This document shows positions 54,111-64,000 of a stretch of 64,000 bases of DNA, piece by piece. The position numbers were made by a program, and so were the translations under genes. This DNA is from Budorcas taxicolor (lineage: Eukaryota; Chordata; Mammalia; Artiodactyla; Bovidae). The stretch covers positions 11,116,001-11,180,000 of the forward strand of contig NC_068922.1 in NCBI RefSeq assembly GCF_023091745.1. The letters are read 5' to 3'. Under the pieces are notes generated by a model that saw nothing but the letters and a program-made list of their open reading frames with translations, was not told the DNA's origin and did not search any database. The number at the start of each line of letters is the position of its first letter. The stretch's first letter is position 1.

Positions 54111-54250
54111 GGCCGGACTTCGGCCGCGCCCCCGCCGGCCGCCTCCTGGGCTCGCCCCGGCCGGGACGCCCCGCCGCCGGCGCGCTCAGATGCCCACGAC
54201 CTGGGGGAGGCGGCGGGCTGCAGCTCCGGACCGGCCGCCCCGCGAGCCGC

Positions 54251-54271
54251 ATTCGCTTTCGCTTTTGCTTT
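54251..54271 (-). promoter_or_regulatory. IL15RA: IRF/ISRE-like element
   Basis: The minus strand reads AAAGCAAAAGCGAAAGCGAA, that is GAAAGCGAA with a further AAAAG repeat. This fits the GAAANNGAAA core bound by IRF factors. It lies about 140-160 bp upstream of the IL15RA start codon. IL15RA is known to be interferon-inducible; that this element does it is inference. Confidence 0.6.
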
Positions 54272-54315
54272 AGCCCCCGAGGGCTGGAGAGAGGTGAGAA
54301 GCGGTGACAGTTCCG

Positions 54316-54322
54316 TGACTCA
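54316..54322. promoter_or_regulatory. IL15RA: AP-1 site (TGACTCA)
   Basis: A perfect AP-1 palindrome core about 210 bp upstream of the IL15RA start codon, five bases from the GC box. Function inferred from match and position. Confidence 0.5.
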
Positions 54323-54326
54323 GCAT

Positions 54327-54335
54327 CCCCGCCCC
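54327..54335 (-). promoter_or_regulatory. IL15RA: GC box (Sp1-type)
   Basis: The minus strand reads GGGGCGGGG within GGGAGGGGGCGGGGATG. A classic Sp1/KLF or EGR-type site beside the AP-1 core. Confidence 0.55.
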
Positions 54336-54800
54336 CTCCCCTGGAAAAAACCCCGGCGGCGCCGTGACCCCCGCGCCGCCGCCGGGTTCCCGCAGCGCCG
54401 CCGGCCGCGCCGGGACGAGGACCCGGACTGTGCCCCGCGGAGGCCCGGAGTCCCCGCCGGCTGTGCCCTCCAGCCCCTGCTGTCCCCAGCGGTTCATTTC
54501 GTCGCGTGTCCCCGCTTAGAGGGAGTGGGAGAAACCGACTCGTTCCCGTGAACACTGCGGTGGGCGTCACACCTGGCTTCGGCTCCACTCGGTCACGTCC
54601 CCTGGCTTGTGTGCGTCTGTCGCTCTGACTTAGACGGCCTGAACTTTGGGCTGCCGGCGAACGAGTGACCCCACGCCCTGCCGGTCCGGGCCTGTGACGC
54701 TGGGTGACAACTGGTCTGTCGCCCGGCGCGGCTGGCTTGGTCACCTGCCCTGTGCGTCCAGGCCCAGACCTGGCGCGCAGCCCCAGCCGCCTGACCCAAC

Positions 54801-55359
54801 GTTCCCGACTCCTGGCACTGGCGCTTTCTTAGCCTTGCTGCATCTTTCTTCCCCAAGAACATTTATTTCAGCTATGTAAAGAGGGCTCGTTGGGAGAGAA
54901 GACCGGCCGTGGTTCCCCTCTGTGCCTTATTCCTGCGCTAGAGGAATTCGCCTAGCCTACCATCCTGCTGCTGGGCAGGCAGTTTGCTTTCTTGGGATCT
55001 CCAGTTAAGCTGGATAGTACTGAGAAGCCCGTGCACTATGAGAAATCTCCCGATGCACAATCGAAAACCCCCAGTTTGGGAAGTGAAATGAGGCCGACGC
55101 GGCGTCTCTGGCTTGGGCCTCCCTCCATTCTCCAAGAGCTAACATCCTGAATAACTCACTCGGCACACAGTAAACTGTCAGGAATGCCAACCGCAGCCCT
55201 TACTCAGGTTTGGTCCGTTTTCCATGACTCAGGGTAGGGTGTGTACTCAGTTCTAGGCAGTCTTGTCATGTGTGAAGATGTCTGTGTCCCCCACTGTCAA
55301 GACGGAGAGCGCTTGTCACCAGCACCCTGTCATGGAGCTCTGGCCATCGCAGTTTCTCT
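54801..55359. other. DNA upstream of IL15RA, no gene seen
   Basis: GC content falls away from the island. I see no exon, repeat or RNA gene. Confidence 0.65.
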
Positions 55360-55535
55360 CCATCTCTGTGACCTTGTCATTTGAAGGATGGTATATAAGT
55401 GGAATCATACAGTTTGTAACCACTAGAGGTCCACTCTTTTCCCCTGAGATCCATTCAGGTTGCTGTGTGTCAGTACTTTGTCACTTTTAGTGAGCAATAG
55501 ATGGTTTCTTTTTTAAAACATGTAAGACTCCGCCA
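55360..55535 (-). repeat. Old L1 fragment, antisense
   Basis: Text 'ggtatataagtggaatcat' and 'ttttagtgagcaatagatg' resembles the antisense L1 3' end repeated at 57640-57780. Confidence 0.55.
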
Positions 55536-55567
55536 TCCACACCCAGACAACCCTGTGCTTTTGGGTC

Positions 55568-55990
55568 TGTGTTAGTTTGCTAGGGCTGCCTTAACAAAGT
55601 TTCAAGAACTAGGTGCTTGATTACAGCAGAAAGTGATTCTCTGATGTTCTGGAGGCCAGGAGTCCCAGATCCGGGTATCCCCGGGGGCCCAGCTCTCTGG
55701 GAAGACGCTGGGGGACCATCCTACCCACCTCTTCTAGCTTCTGGAGTTCCTGGGTTTGTCAGTGCTCTGCTGCAGTTACTCCCAGTTACTAACTTGCCTT
55801 CCCTCTGTGCCTGTCTCTGTCCAAATTTCTCCCTCTTCTATAGACACCAGTTGTAATGGGTTAGGAAGCACCCTAATCATTAACGCCCTCATTTTCTCTT
55901 GATGACCTCTTAGAGATCCTGTTTCCGAAGTGGTGACATGCTGAGTCACTGGGAGTTAGGACTTAAGCATATGTTTCTAAGATGACACAT
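55568..55990. repeat. Ancient mammalian interspersed repeat
   Basis: Text 'ttagtttgctagggctgcc', 'ctggaggccaggagtccca' and 'gtgacatgctgagtcactg' belongs to a familiar mammal-wide repeat whose family I do not assign. It contains the frame at 55617-55856, which is not a gene. Confidence 0.6.
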
Positions 55991-56024
55991 TTCCACCTAA
56001 ACAAGAGGGTGTTTGTTTTTTTTT

Positions 56025-56295
56025 AATTTGTTTTAATTATTTATTCAATTTTTGGCTGCACCAAGTCTTCATTGCTGAATGGGCTTTCTTTAGGGGTGGC
56101 GAGCGGGGGCGTCTCTTTAGTTCCAGTGTGCAGGCTTCTCATTGTGGGGGCTTCATATTTTCTGCCCCCAGGCTCCAGATTGAGGGCTCAGTAGTTGTGG
56201 TTCCCATGTGGCTCACATGGGACGTGTGATTGAACCAGTGTCCCCTGCGTTGGCAGGCGGATTCTTACCCACTGAATCAGCAGGGAAGCCCCTAT
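56025..56295 (-). repeat. CHR-type SINE, antisense
   Basis: Antisense: 'ttggctgcaccaagtcttc', 'gtgcaggcttctcattgtg', 'ttgaaccagtgtcccctgc', reversed head 'gaatcagcagggaagcccc'. Confidence 0.9.
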
Positions 56296-56299
56296 GGTA

Positions 56300-56700
56300 T
56301 CCTTACTTCTGAGAACAAAGTCCAAGACCTGTTTTTCAGGCCAAAGGGAGTGAGCAGCTGGGTCCCTGAGGTATCCACACCTCGAGGGTGACTCATGCAG
56401 GAGTTTGTCCCAGGGCCTTCAAATCAGAGGCCCTTACAGGGCTGGGGAACTCGGTCATCAGCCGCCACTCAGAGTGCAGCTAGGGTTGAGGACACGGCTG
56501 TGGGAACAGGAAAGGTGATTTCTGGTTGCAGGGTCTTCAGCCAAAGCCCTTCCTCTGGAGGAATAGACAGTGGACCCTCAGGACAGAAGGGTAATGGGTC
56601 ACACTGGGTCACCCAGAAGAGAAGGCCGTAGATCAAGGCTAATGGATTATTCCCCACCCTCCTTCTCCTCCTCTGCCTCCTTCTTGCTTTAGAATCTTAA
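56300..56700. other. Unique DNA upstream of IL15RA
   Basis: Unique-looking sequence between two SINEs. The frame at 56395-56631 has no recognisable product. Confidence 0.6.
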
Positions 56701-56702
56701 TG

Positions 56703-56875
56703 TTAAAAAATTATTTATTTGGCTGCACCAGGTCTTAGTTGCAGTATGCAGGATCTTCGACCTTTATTGTGACATGTGGGATCTATTAATAGTTCCCTGG
56801 CCAGGGACTGAACCTGGGCCCCCTGCATTGGGAGCTCAGAGTTTTAGCCACTGGACCACCAGGAAAGTCCCAAGA
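56703..56875 (-). repeat. CHR-type SINE, antisense
   Basis: Antisense: 'tggctgcaccaggtcttag', 'ggatcttcgacctttattg', 'ttttagccactggaccacc' then AGGAAAGTCCC. Confidence 0.9.
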
Positions 56876-56969
56876 ATGTTAAACTTTTAAAGTAAACTGT
56901 AATTCATATAACAGTAAATTCACCACTTTATTGTGTATAATTCACTTGTTTTTATTCATGACACTGTAT

Positions 56970-57192
56970 GCGTGCGTGCTAAGACATTCCAGGTGTGTCT
57001 GACTCTGTGTGACCCTGTGGACTGTAGCCCACCAGGCTCCTCTATCTATGGGATTCTCCAGGCAAGAATACTGGAGTGGCTTGCTATGCCTTTCTCCAGG
57101 GGATCTTCCAGACCCAGGGATTGAACCTGCATCTCTGACATCTCCTGCACTGGCAGGCATGTTCTTCAACCACTAGCGCCACCTGGGAAGCC
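56970..57192 (-). repeat. Bov-tA SINE, antisense
   Basis: From 'gcgtgctaagacattccag' to reversed head 'gcgccacctgggaagccc'. Flanked by CATGACACTGTAT (56957) and CATGACATTGTAT (57193). Confidence 0.93.
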
Positions 57193-57205
57193 CATGACAT
57201 TGTAT

Positions 57206-57482
57206 GCTGCCGCTACTGCTGCTAAGTCACGTCAGTCGTGTCCGACTCTGTGCGACCCCATAGATGGTGGCCCACCAGGCTCCCCTGTCCCTGGGATTCT
57301 TCAGGCAAGAACACTGGAGTGGGTTGCCATATCCTTCTCCAATGCATGAAAGTGAAAAGTGAAAGTGAAGTTGCTCAGTTGTGTCCAACTCCTAGCGACC
57401 CCCTGGACTGCAGCCTACCAGGCTCCTCCATCCATGGGATTTTCCAGGGAAGAGTACTGGAGTGGGCTGCCATTGTCTTCTC
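57206..57482 (-). repeat. BovA2 dimeric SINE, antisense
   Basis: Two BovA bodies joined by 'atgcatgaaagtgaaaagt', beginning 'gctgccgctactgctgcta' and ending 'gggctgccattgtcttctc'. Flanked by CATGACATTGTAT at 57193 and 57483. Confidence 0.94.
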
Positions 57483-58020
57483 CATGACATTGTATAACCA
57501 TCACCAATAGTGAATTCCAGAACACTCCATCATCCCAGGAAGAAACCCAGTGCCTGTCGGAGTTACTCCCAGTTCCCCCCTCTCCTTAGTCCCTGCTAAC
57601 CTCGCATCTTTCTTTTCCTATGGATATGCCTGTTCTGAATCTTTCACATAAATGGAATCATAAGGTATGTCCTTCTGTGTCTGGTATCTTTCACTCAGCA
57701 TAACTTTTTCAAGGTTCATCCGTGTTGTAGGGTGTATCAGTACTTTATTCATTTTTTGGGCTACATAATATTCCATTAACTAGATATTCCACATTTTGTT
57801 TATTCATAAGCCAGTACATGGATATTTGAGCTGTTTCTACCTTTCGGCTGTTAGGAACAGTGCTGCTGCGAATATTCATGTACAAGCCTTTGGGTGAATC
57901 TGTGTCTTCAGTCCCCTTGGGTGTGTGCCTAGGAGCAGAATTGTTGGGTCGCATGGACACACTCAGATTCTTGAAGGACAGCACCAGGCTGTCCTTCCTA
58001 CCAGATGTGGGAGCCATTTA

Positions 58021-58885
58021 AAGACCAGGCACAACTGGTCCCCAGACTGGGGGTGGTTATTCCCCTGCTCACCAAGGGATAGCATCCTTGACTTTGGGAG
58101 ATGCTGACTTAGGAGCTAAGACGAGGGAAATCTGTAGGGATCAGTGTACAGGCATGTAGCAGTAGACAGCCCAGGGAAACTAAGGCAGCAAACTGCGATA
58201 CAGGGACTGAGAGCAAATAAGTCCACGCACTGGGGAGCCTTGCTGAAGAGCAGAAAGACGAATGCTGGCTGTAAGAGGAAGGAATTGCTTCTCAATCTTC
58301 AGAATATAAAAAATACCACATTTTCTATTTTTGTAAGTCTTCTTATCTGGCCCCAAGCTTCCATTTGCCAAGATCAACAAAAATCCGATATGACTCCCCC
58401 CTCTTCCACCCCCCCACCCCTCCAAAAGCAATGGCTCTCTTTCCTTCCCATGGGTTTTTTCAGGAAAACTAGAGGGGAGGCCTGCCACCTCTGACTTCTT
58501 GGTTATTTCTGAATAGTTGTTGTCCAGACCCAGGCTCCAGCCTCCGGTTTCAGCAGGCCTCTCTGACCCCTTCTGGGGATTCCACCTCCGTTCCCCTCAA
58601 TACACCATTTTGCGCAGCCTCACGAGCAGTCTCAGCAGATGCTCTCAATTAGCTGAGGTCCTCATCCAGAAGAGTCCTATGTGGGTCCACCTCCCTGGTA
58701 CCCAGCTATTAATCAGACAAGTTAACATCAAAACAGATGTTAACAGTCTATAAACTGCATCCCTGGGAGAGCCCAGATTCTGGAACACAAAAGCCTTTTC
58801 ACCCTCAGGGAAAATCACCCCTTAATTTCTTCCCTGTGATGAGTCTTCAGTAGCAGAAATCTCCGAGCGGCCAATCCATCCCTTT
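58021..58885. other. Unique DNA upstream of IL15RA
   Basis: No gene recognised. Contains a C-rich stretch at 58397-58425 whose minus strand has several G-runs. Confidence 0.6.
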
Positions 58886-58889
58886 TATT

Positions 58890-59088
58890 TGCTTGTTTCA
58901 TTTTCGCTTTGGCTGCATCAGGCCACTGCACAATCCTCGTTGCGGCCCACAGGCTCCTCTCTAGTGACGATGCTCAGGCTTAGTTGCCCCTGGAGTGTGG
59001 GATTTTAGTTCCTTGACCAGGGATCGAACCTAGGCCTCCTGCATTGGAGGTCAGATTCTTAACCGCTGGATTGCTAGGGAAGTCCCCT
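58890..59088 (-). repeat. CHR-type SINE, antisense
   Basis: Antisense: 'tcgctttggctgcatcagg', 'cctctctagtgacgatgct', 'cagggatcgaacctaggcc', reversed head ending GGGAAGTCCCC. Confidence 0.92.
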
Positions 59089-61555
59089 AGTCTGTTTCTT
59101 GATATCACAATTATATTCATTTGTAGTCTCATAGCCATACTCGAATCACTTTTGTAGGTGAAAAATGGAGTGATGGACTTTGAATTTTAAAGATTTAAAC
59201 ATGTCAGAGGAGCATGTGTTTAACAACTCTTTGCAGTTTCTTTTTTTTTTTTTTTTGACTCAACATTGTTTTGGATCTTTTTATTGAGGTGACAAGACTT
59301 ATAGCAAGTTTCACTTGTAAAATGTTTTGTTTTTACTTCTGTCTACCCTGCAGAGTGCTCGCCACCAAAAATTTACTTTCCTTCCATCACCATACAGCTG
59401 ATCCCCTTTATCCATTTTACCCTCCACTACCCCTTCCCCTCTGGTAACCCCTGTTCTGTTCTCTGTATCTGCGTGTTCATTTTCGTTTGATTTGTCTTGG
59501 AACTTTTGCTTTTTAACTGACTTTGAACCACATTCTCTCCAGTTGTGCACACGTGGTAATAATAAGATCCACACCATAGGGTGGCCGTGAAAATCAGATG
59601 AATTAATAAAACCATTTTGTGTGCCCCACATATAACACTCGATAAGTGTTACATATGGGACATATAATGTGTAATATGTAACGCATTGTCCTTTATAAAC
59701 TGCCCTAGATGATTGTAAAGAAATGTTAAGTACAAGTTAGGGGCCGGAAAGGGGTTGGGAGAAATATTATCTATGACACTAAGTCGAGCCATCTGCCGAG
59801 GTGGGGGCCAGACAGCCGAGGAGCCCAGCGGGTGTAACAGAAGACGAGCATGCAGGCAGTGGTCTGCTGAAGGAGGCTGCACCCGCCACCCTCGTGGGGT
59901 TGGCGAGGAGCCTTCTCAGCATCCCAGCTCCAGCTTTGGGGAAGTAAAATCCACGGGGGCCTCTTGATTGAAGGCAAAGTCTCAGTGCATCCACACAAAG
60001 GAGGCAAGGACTCATCATCACTTACAGATCCCAAAAGTGAGGAGGGCGTACAACTGGCTCCAGCTGACTCCAGGAAAGACAATTCCCCATCCCAGGCCGC
60101 AGTGAGCAGGAGGTAGAGAGGAGGGGAGCAAGCATCTATTACTCATGAAGTCCTTGGGCGGAGGTCACTAATTTTTCACAGGCTTCCCTGTAAGCGGTAA
60201 CTTTAGAAGGCGCCCCGAGAATACTGAAGTGGGAACTTGGAGTGATATCCTCCATTTGGGTCTTTATCCGGATGTCCAGACTCTGGGTGTGAGAAGGATT
60301 ATCACAGCATACAATGTCTCAGCAGCCACTCAGAAAGACAAAGTTGTTTTTTTCAAAAGTCTTTTTTTTTTTTTTTCCCCCGCTCATCACGCCAAAGTCC
60401 CAAGAAGATGGACAGTGAGGCCCCATGAACAGATGGTGAGAATAGAAACCCCACCCTGGGTAACGTCCCAACAGCTGGGACCAATCTTCCCATTTCTACC
60501 ATTACCTCCTACAGCAAGATTACAGCCAACTAAGATGCCGAACTCATGAAGCAAACCACCCCGAGCTGAACTGCCTTTGTGTTTCATTTTCAGTTACACC
60601 ATGAGAATCCCCTCCTGTCCCTCATCCACCCAAGGGCCCAACGTGGCCAGTTGCCCTGAGGCTTCTTCCTTAATCTTCAGAAATACACCTGCCCCTCCTC
60701 TCTGCCCCTCATCCTGTCCCTTCTTCCCTTGTCTCATCTCCCATTGAGGAAGCTTGAAGACGAGGACCAGCTTCGTGAGCCTCCTGCTCTCTCCATTGTT
60801 TTTTGGTTCATTTCTGAATAACTCAGGATAAAACCAAGGAAGAAAGTGACAGAACCTTAGGGTTTTAAAAATGCAAATTCATGACTTAGCCCAGAATCTC
60901 AAACCCAAATAAATGCCCACAATGGCCAGACAGCAGGGTTCGGGGCATGAGAGGAAGTGAGCTGAAAGCTCTTGCAGGCTTTGTAAGCTCTGTGTGTCCA
61001 ACATATAAGTCCTTGTGTGATAACTCTTGGTTTACAAACAGTGATTATTGTTTTAGAAAAAACTCAAGACAACCATGCAAGCCCAAGAAAACCCATTTAT
61101 AGGCTTTGCAACATCTAATATATAGTAATCTTTTTATTCAACCACTCAGCTTCCTCCACCATGCTAAAAATCAGAAATATTACTTTATTGAAATGAGTTC
61201 AGTTCACACATTTTAAAATCTTATGTCTATGACCAATCACAGATTGCAGGGTAGCCACAAACCTTCAATTTGTGAAAGAAGGTGCATTATCTGAAAAACA
61301 CAATAAAAATGAAGTGCAACGACTCAGTAAATTTACTAAAGTCATTTAATTGTAATTTAAAATTGAGTGGATTTTATACCTCAATAAAATTATTTAAAGA
61401 GGTACAGAAAATGCAATACATTGTGGGCTGCTGTAATTGCCTGATAGAAGAACATGCATGCCCATTGATGGGTGTAAATACTCTTTGCTTCAGTCTCTAC
61501 TATTCTTGCACACAGAAAATTTAACATTCAATCCAAATAACAAGCTATCCCCCAC
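59089..61555. other. Intergenic DNA upstream of IL15RA
   Basis: Mixed unique sequence with T-runs at 59238-59256 and 60361-60376. 59270-59640 may include an old LINE. Open frames (59755-59967, 60229-60549, 61282-61524) have no recognisable product. No IL2RA exon was seen. Confidence 0.55.
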
Positions 61556-61559
61556 CCAA

Positions 61560-62320
61560 AAAACAAGATGACATGAGGTAAAACAGTCAACAGAACCAGA
61601 CCCAGAGGTGGTGCAGATGTGGAAATTATCAAAAACTTTAAAAAGAACTGTGACTAATGTATTAAAAGGGCATAGTGGGAAAAGTGAACACGAGAAAACG
61701 GTTAAACCAAAATTCTGGAAATGAACATTGTTTTTACGGGCTAAATTCCCCCCAGATTCAGCTGTTGTAGCCCTAACCCCGCAAGGTGACTGCATTTGGA
61801 GATAAGGCCTGCCCTAGCAGACTAATGAAACCATGATATGAGATATGAGAATTCCTCAACAGGCTTATTAGCAGAGGAAAGAACCAATGAGCTTGAGGAA
61901 AGGTCAATAGAAATGATCTACACTGAAACATAGGGTATGAAAAGGGAGAACAAGAAAGAACAGCATCCCGGGGCCACAGGGTAGTTACAAGATAGCCTTA
62001 CACGCATGTTACTGAGCCCTCGAAGGATGAAAGAGAGGAAGATGGAAGAAGAGATAAGAGCTGACATTTTCCAAAGTGCATGAAAAACAACCAACTCCAG
62101 ATATAGGAAGCTGAAAGCACCCCGATCAAGATAAATACCAATAAAAACAAATAGCATGTCATTGTCAAACTGCTGAAAATCAGTGATATAGGGAAAACCT
62201 TAAAGTCATCCAGAATGAAATAATGAAACGATCCATAAGGAAGATACTGCATTCTGAAGACTTCACATCGGGTACTATGCAAACCAGAAGAGGATGGAGG
62301 GACATGGTTAAAAAGCAGAA
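61560..62320 (+). repeat. Old L1 ORF1-region fragments with another ancient repeat
   Basis: The right part (61990-62320) matches L1 ORF1 3' text: 'tcattgtcaaactgctgaa', 'ctatgcaaaccagaagagg'. The part around 61740-61800 ('ccctaaccccgcaaggtga') belongs to a different old repeat. No intact frame. Confidence 0.55.
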
Positions 62321-62324
62321 AGAA

Positions 62325-62452
62325 AGGACTTAGCTCGTGGTCCAGTGGTTAGAACTCCACGCTTCCATTGCAGGGGGCACAGGTTCAATCCCTGGTTGGG
62401 GAACTAAGGTCCTACAAGACATTCAGTGTGGCAGGAAAAAAAAAAAAAAAAA
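62325..62452 (+). repeat. CHR-type SINE with poly-A tail
   Basis: Head 'gtccagtggttagaactcc', B box GGTTCAATCCC at about 62383, ends in a 19-base A-run (62435-62453). Confidence 0.9.
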
Positions 62453-62499
62453 ACAGGAAAAACAAAAATGTATTTGCAGTTTATTTATTCTCCAATATC

Positions 62500-62935
62500 C
62501 TTGTCTCTAAGGATCCCAGAGTTGGACTGTGAAGAAAGCTGAGTGCTGAAGAATTGATGCTTTTGAACTGTGGTGTTGGAGAAGACTCTTGAGAGTCCCT
62601 TGGACTGCAAGGAGATCCAACCAGTCCATTCTAAAGGAGATCAGCCGTGGGTGTTCTTTGGAAGCAATGATGCTGAAGCTGAAATTCCAGTACTTTGGCC
62701 ACCTCATGTGAAGAGTTGACTCATTGGAAAAGACTCTGATGCTGGGAGGGATTGGGGGCAAGAGGAGAAGGGAACAACAGAGGATGAGATGGCTGGATGG
62801 CATCACGGACTCGATGGACGTGAGTCTGAGTGAACTCCGGGAGTTTGTGATGGACAGGGAGGCCTGGCGTGCTGCAATTCATGGGGTCGCAAAGAGTCGG
62901 ACACAACTGAGCAACTGAACTGAACTGAAGGATCC
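62500..62935 (+). repeat. BovB LINE 3' end
   Basis: Same 3' terminal BovB segment as at 14066-14517. The frame 62724-62918 reads MEKTLMLGGIGGKRRREQQR, MRWLDGITDSMDVSLSELRE and AAIHGVAKSRTQLSN, the family's C-terminus. A stop upstream separates it from the rest. 5'-truncated, immobile. Confidence 0.93.
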
Positions 62936-63580
62936 CAGCACATGGTTTGTCACTGTAATATGACTGAGACATCTCTAGGGAGAGGAACCATGGGAGAAGA
63001 GGGAAGGAAAAGCCTGCCAACCCTGCAGGTGTAGTTTTGGGGAGCAGAGATGCCATCTGATTTCCTACTAAGTGAGCAGACGTCTGCCCTCACAGGACCT
63101 AGGTGGCAGAAGCATTCTAGAGTTGTGACAATAATTTCTTTTTTAACATCTTGCATATATAATTTATTTAAGTATCAAAATGAAATATTATTTTAGGAAC
63201 ACAGACATTATGAAAGAAAAAACACACTGTATTTCTCTTCGGCGAGGCTCCATCCATTCTGAAATGTGTGACAATAATTTCTGACTCTAAACCTCTGACC
63301 TGCCAGGTACATTCCATTCCACCTCACCCACTCCACGCTGTCCCTCCATCCACTTCAGTCAGCTCGCAGGTCAATTATTAACTGGGTCCAAGTTTCATCC
63401 CCTTCTTCCTTGGACGGGGGGATGTCTCTCTTCGATTTCTGCCCCGGTCTCTCCAGGTGCTGAGTAGGGGTTTCCTGTTCCAGTCCCAGCAGTTCCGGGG
63501 CGGGCGGGGGGTGCCCTGCAGGAGATCTGCTGATATCCTGAGCCTTAACTCCCTCCCTGCACCCAGGCTCCCTCCTTGCT
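62936..63580. other. Intergenic DNA, no gene seen
   Basis: Unique-looking sequence, AT-rich at 63120-63230 and GC-rich afterwards. No exon recognised. Confidence 0.6.
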
Positions 63581-63741
63581 GAGGCCTGGAGAGTGTGCGG
63601 CCCCTGCCTGCGGTGCACCGGGCACCTGGGGACTGAGGCCTGGAGAGTGTGCGGCCCCTGCCTGCGGTGCACTGGGTACCTGGGGACTGAGGCCTGGACA
63701 GTGTGCGGCCCCTGCCTGCGGTGCACCGGGCACCTGGGGAC
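63581..63741. repeat. GC-rich minisatellite, three 54-bp units
   Basis: Units start GAGGCCTGGA at 63581, 63635 and 63689, with an exact 54-bp period and only a few substitutions. Because 54 is a multiple of three, every open frame repeats an 18-residue peptide. These frames are not genes. Confidence 0.95.
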
Positions 63742-64000
63742 GTTTGGATTCTGTTTGGGCCTCGTTTGCCCTGAGGGGAGCTCAGCACTTGGGCCATCTC
63801 TGACAGCTCCCCGGCTTTCCCCACTTCTAGGGGCACAGGATTAGTGTCCTGGCTGCCCCTCCCAAAACAGTCAGACTCCCCTAGGCTGTTTTTTTTTAAA
63901 CAGTTTTGTTGGTTTTCTTTGACATGTAAAAAGTACGTACCCTGAAGGTGTTTGATACACGTGTGCCCCATGGAAAGACCACCAGGACCTTTGCCGTCCC
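63742..64000. other. Intergenic DNA to window edge
   Basis: Unique-looking sequence with a T-run at 63889-63896. Nothing recognised. Confidence 0.6.

Larger units (their letters stand above)
53480..54800. promoter_or_regulatory. IL15RA: CpG island over the IL15RA promoter and exon 1
   Basis: A very GC-rich block with dense CpG, unlike the flanking DNA. It covers exon 1 and about 700 bp upstream. No TATA box is visible close to the start, as is usual for such promoters. Long open frames here on both strands are composition artefacts. Confidence 0.9.
56880..58020 (-). repeat. Old L1 3' region, antisense, split by two SINEs
   Basis: Left part 56880-56969 ('aacagtaaattcaccactt') and right part 57496-58020 ('ccatcaccaatagtgaatt', 'tccattaactagatattcc', 'gggtgtgtgcctaggagca') are one L1 segment interrupted at the same target by two SINE insertions. 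Confidence 0.8.

Noticed and set aside
54013..54744. A 243-residue minus-strand open frame over the IL15RA promoter
   Set aside because: Arg/Pro/Gly/Ala-rich composition typical of CpG islands, overlaps the true signal-peptide exon in another frame, and its stop lies in intron 1. Only its internal ATG at 54252 is worth noting as an upstream start.
63355..63971. A 197-residue minus-strand open frame with 18-residue repeats
   Set aside because: The repeats come from the 54-bp minisatellite, and flanking sequence is unlike a gene.
54800..64000. IL2RA, expected neighbour of IL15RA
   Set aside because: No sushi-type exon or IL2RA tail was recognised. In human the gap to IL2RA is large, so its 3' end probably lies beyond the window.

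Overview
The window is nuclear DNA of a ruminant mammal, most likely a bovid. It contains spliced vertebrate genes with GT-AG introns and a CpG-island promoter. It is dense in ruminant-specific repeats: BovB (RTE-type) LINE copies, Bov-tA/BovA2 SINEs, CHR-type tRNA-derived SINEs, artiodactyl L1 3' ends and one bovine-type mariner. I cannot tell cattle from other bovids by eye. No bacterial, phage, CRISPR or viral coding system was found. Most long open frames are chance frames in GC-rich or tandemly repeated DNA.

Two genes lie tail to tail. On the + strand, positions 1-6251 carry the last four coding exons of FBH1 (F-box DNA helicase 1), followed by a poly(A) signal at 6511. The exons encode the end of the UvrD-type helicase core, including motif VI, and the conserved C-terminus. 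About 11.5 kb of intergenic DNA follows (6545-17990). On the - strand, IL15RA (interleukin-15 receptor alpha) is complete in seven coding exons. The signal-peptide exon is at 54017-54110, the single sushi domain at 34263-34457, three linker exons at 32388-32480, 29350-29541 and 28706-28738, the membrane exon at 20931-21003 and the cytoplasmic tail at 18643-18826. I assigned every splice site from the sequence, and the joined frame stays open for 287 residues (288 with the alternative acceptor of exon 6). FBH1 next to IL15RA matches the order known on human chromosome 10p15. IL2RA would be expected beyond the right edge, but none of it is visible.

The IL15RA promoter lies in a CpG island at about 53480-54800. 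It holds an interferon-response-like element, an AP-1 palindrome and a GC box within about 230 bp of the start codon. Intron 1 (19.6 kb) and the 10 kb upstream of the gene are mostly nested repeats.

The two genes act in unrelated processes: FBH1 in SCF ubiquitin ligation and control of RAD51 at stalled forks, IL15RA in trans-presentation of IL-15 to NK and CD8 T cells. Their linkage is positional. The points most worth checking are features of the ruminant IL15RA: two glycosylation sequons in the sushi domain, an extended cytoplasmic tail, a tandem NAGNAG acceptor, a CTG-repeat signal peptide and an overlapping upstream frame. Among the repeats, one target site was used twice by SINEs.
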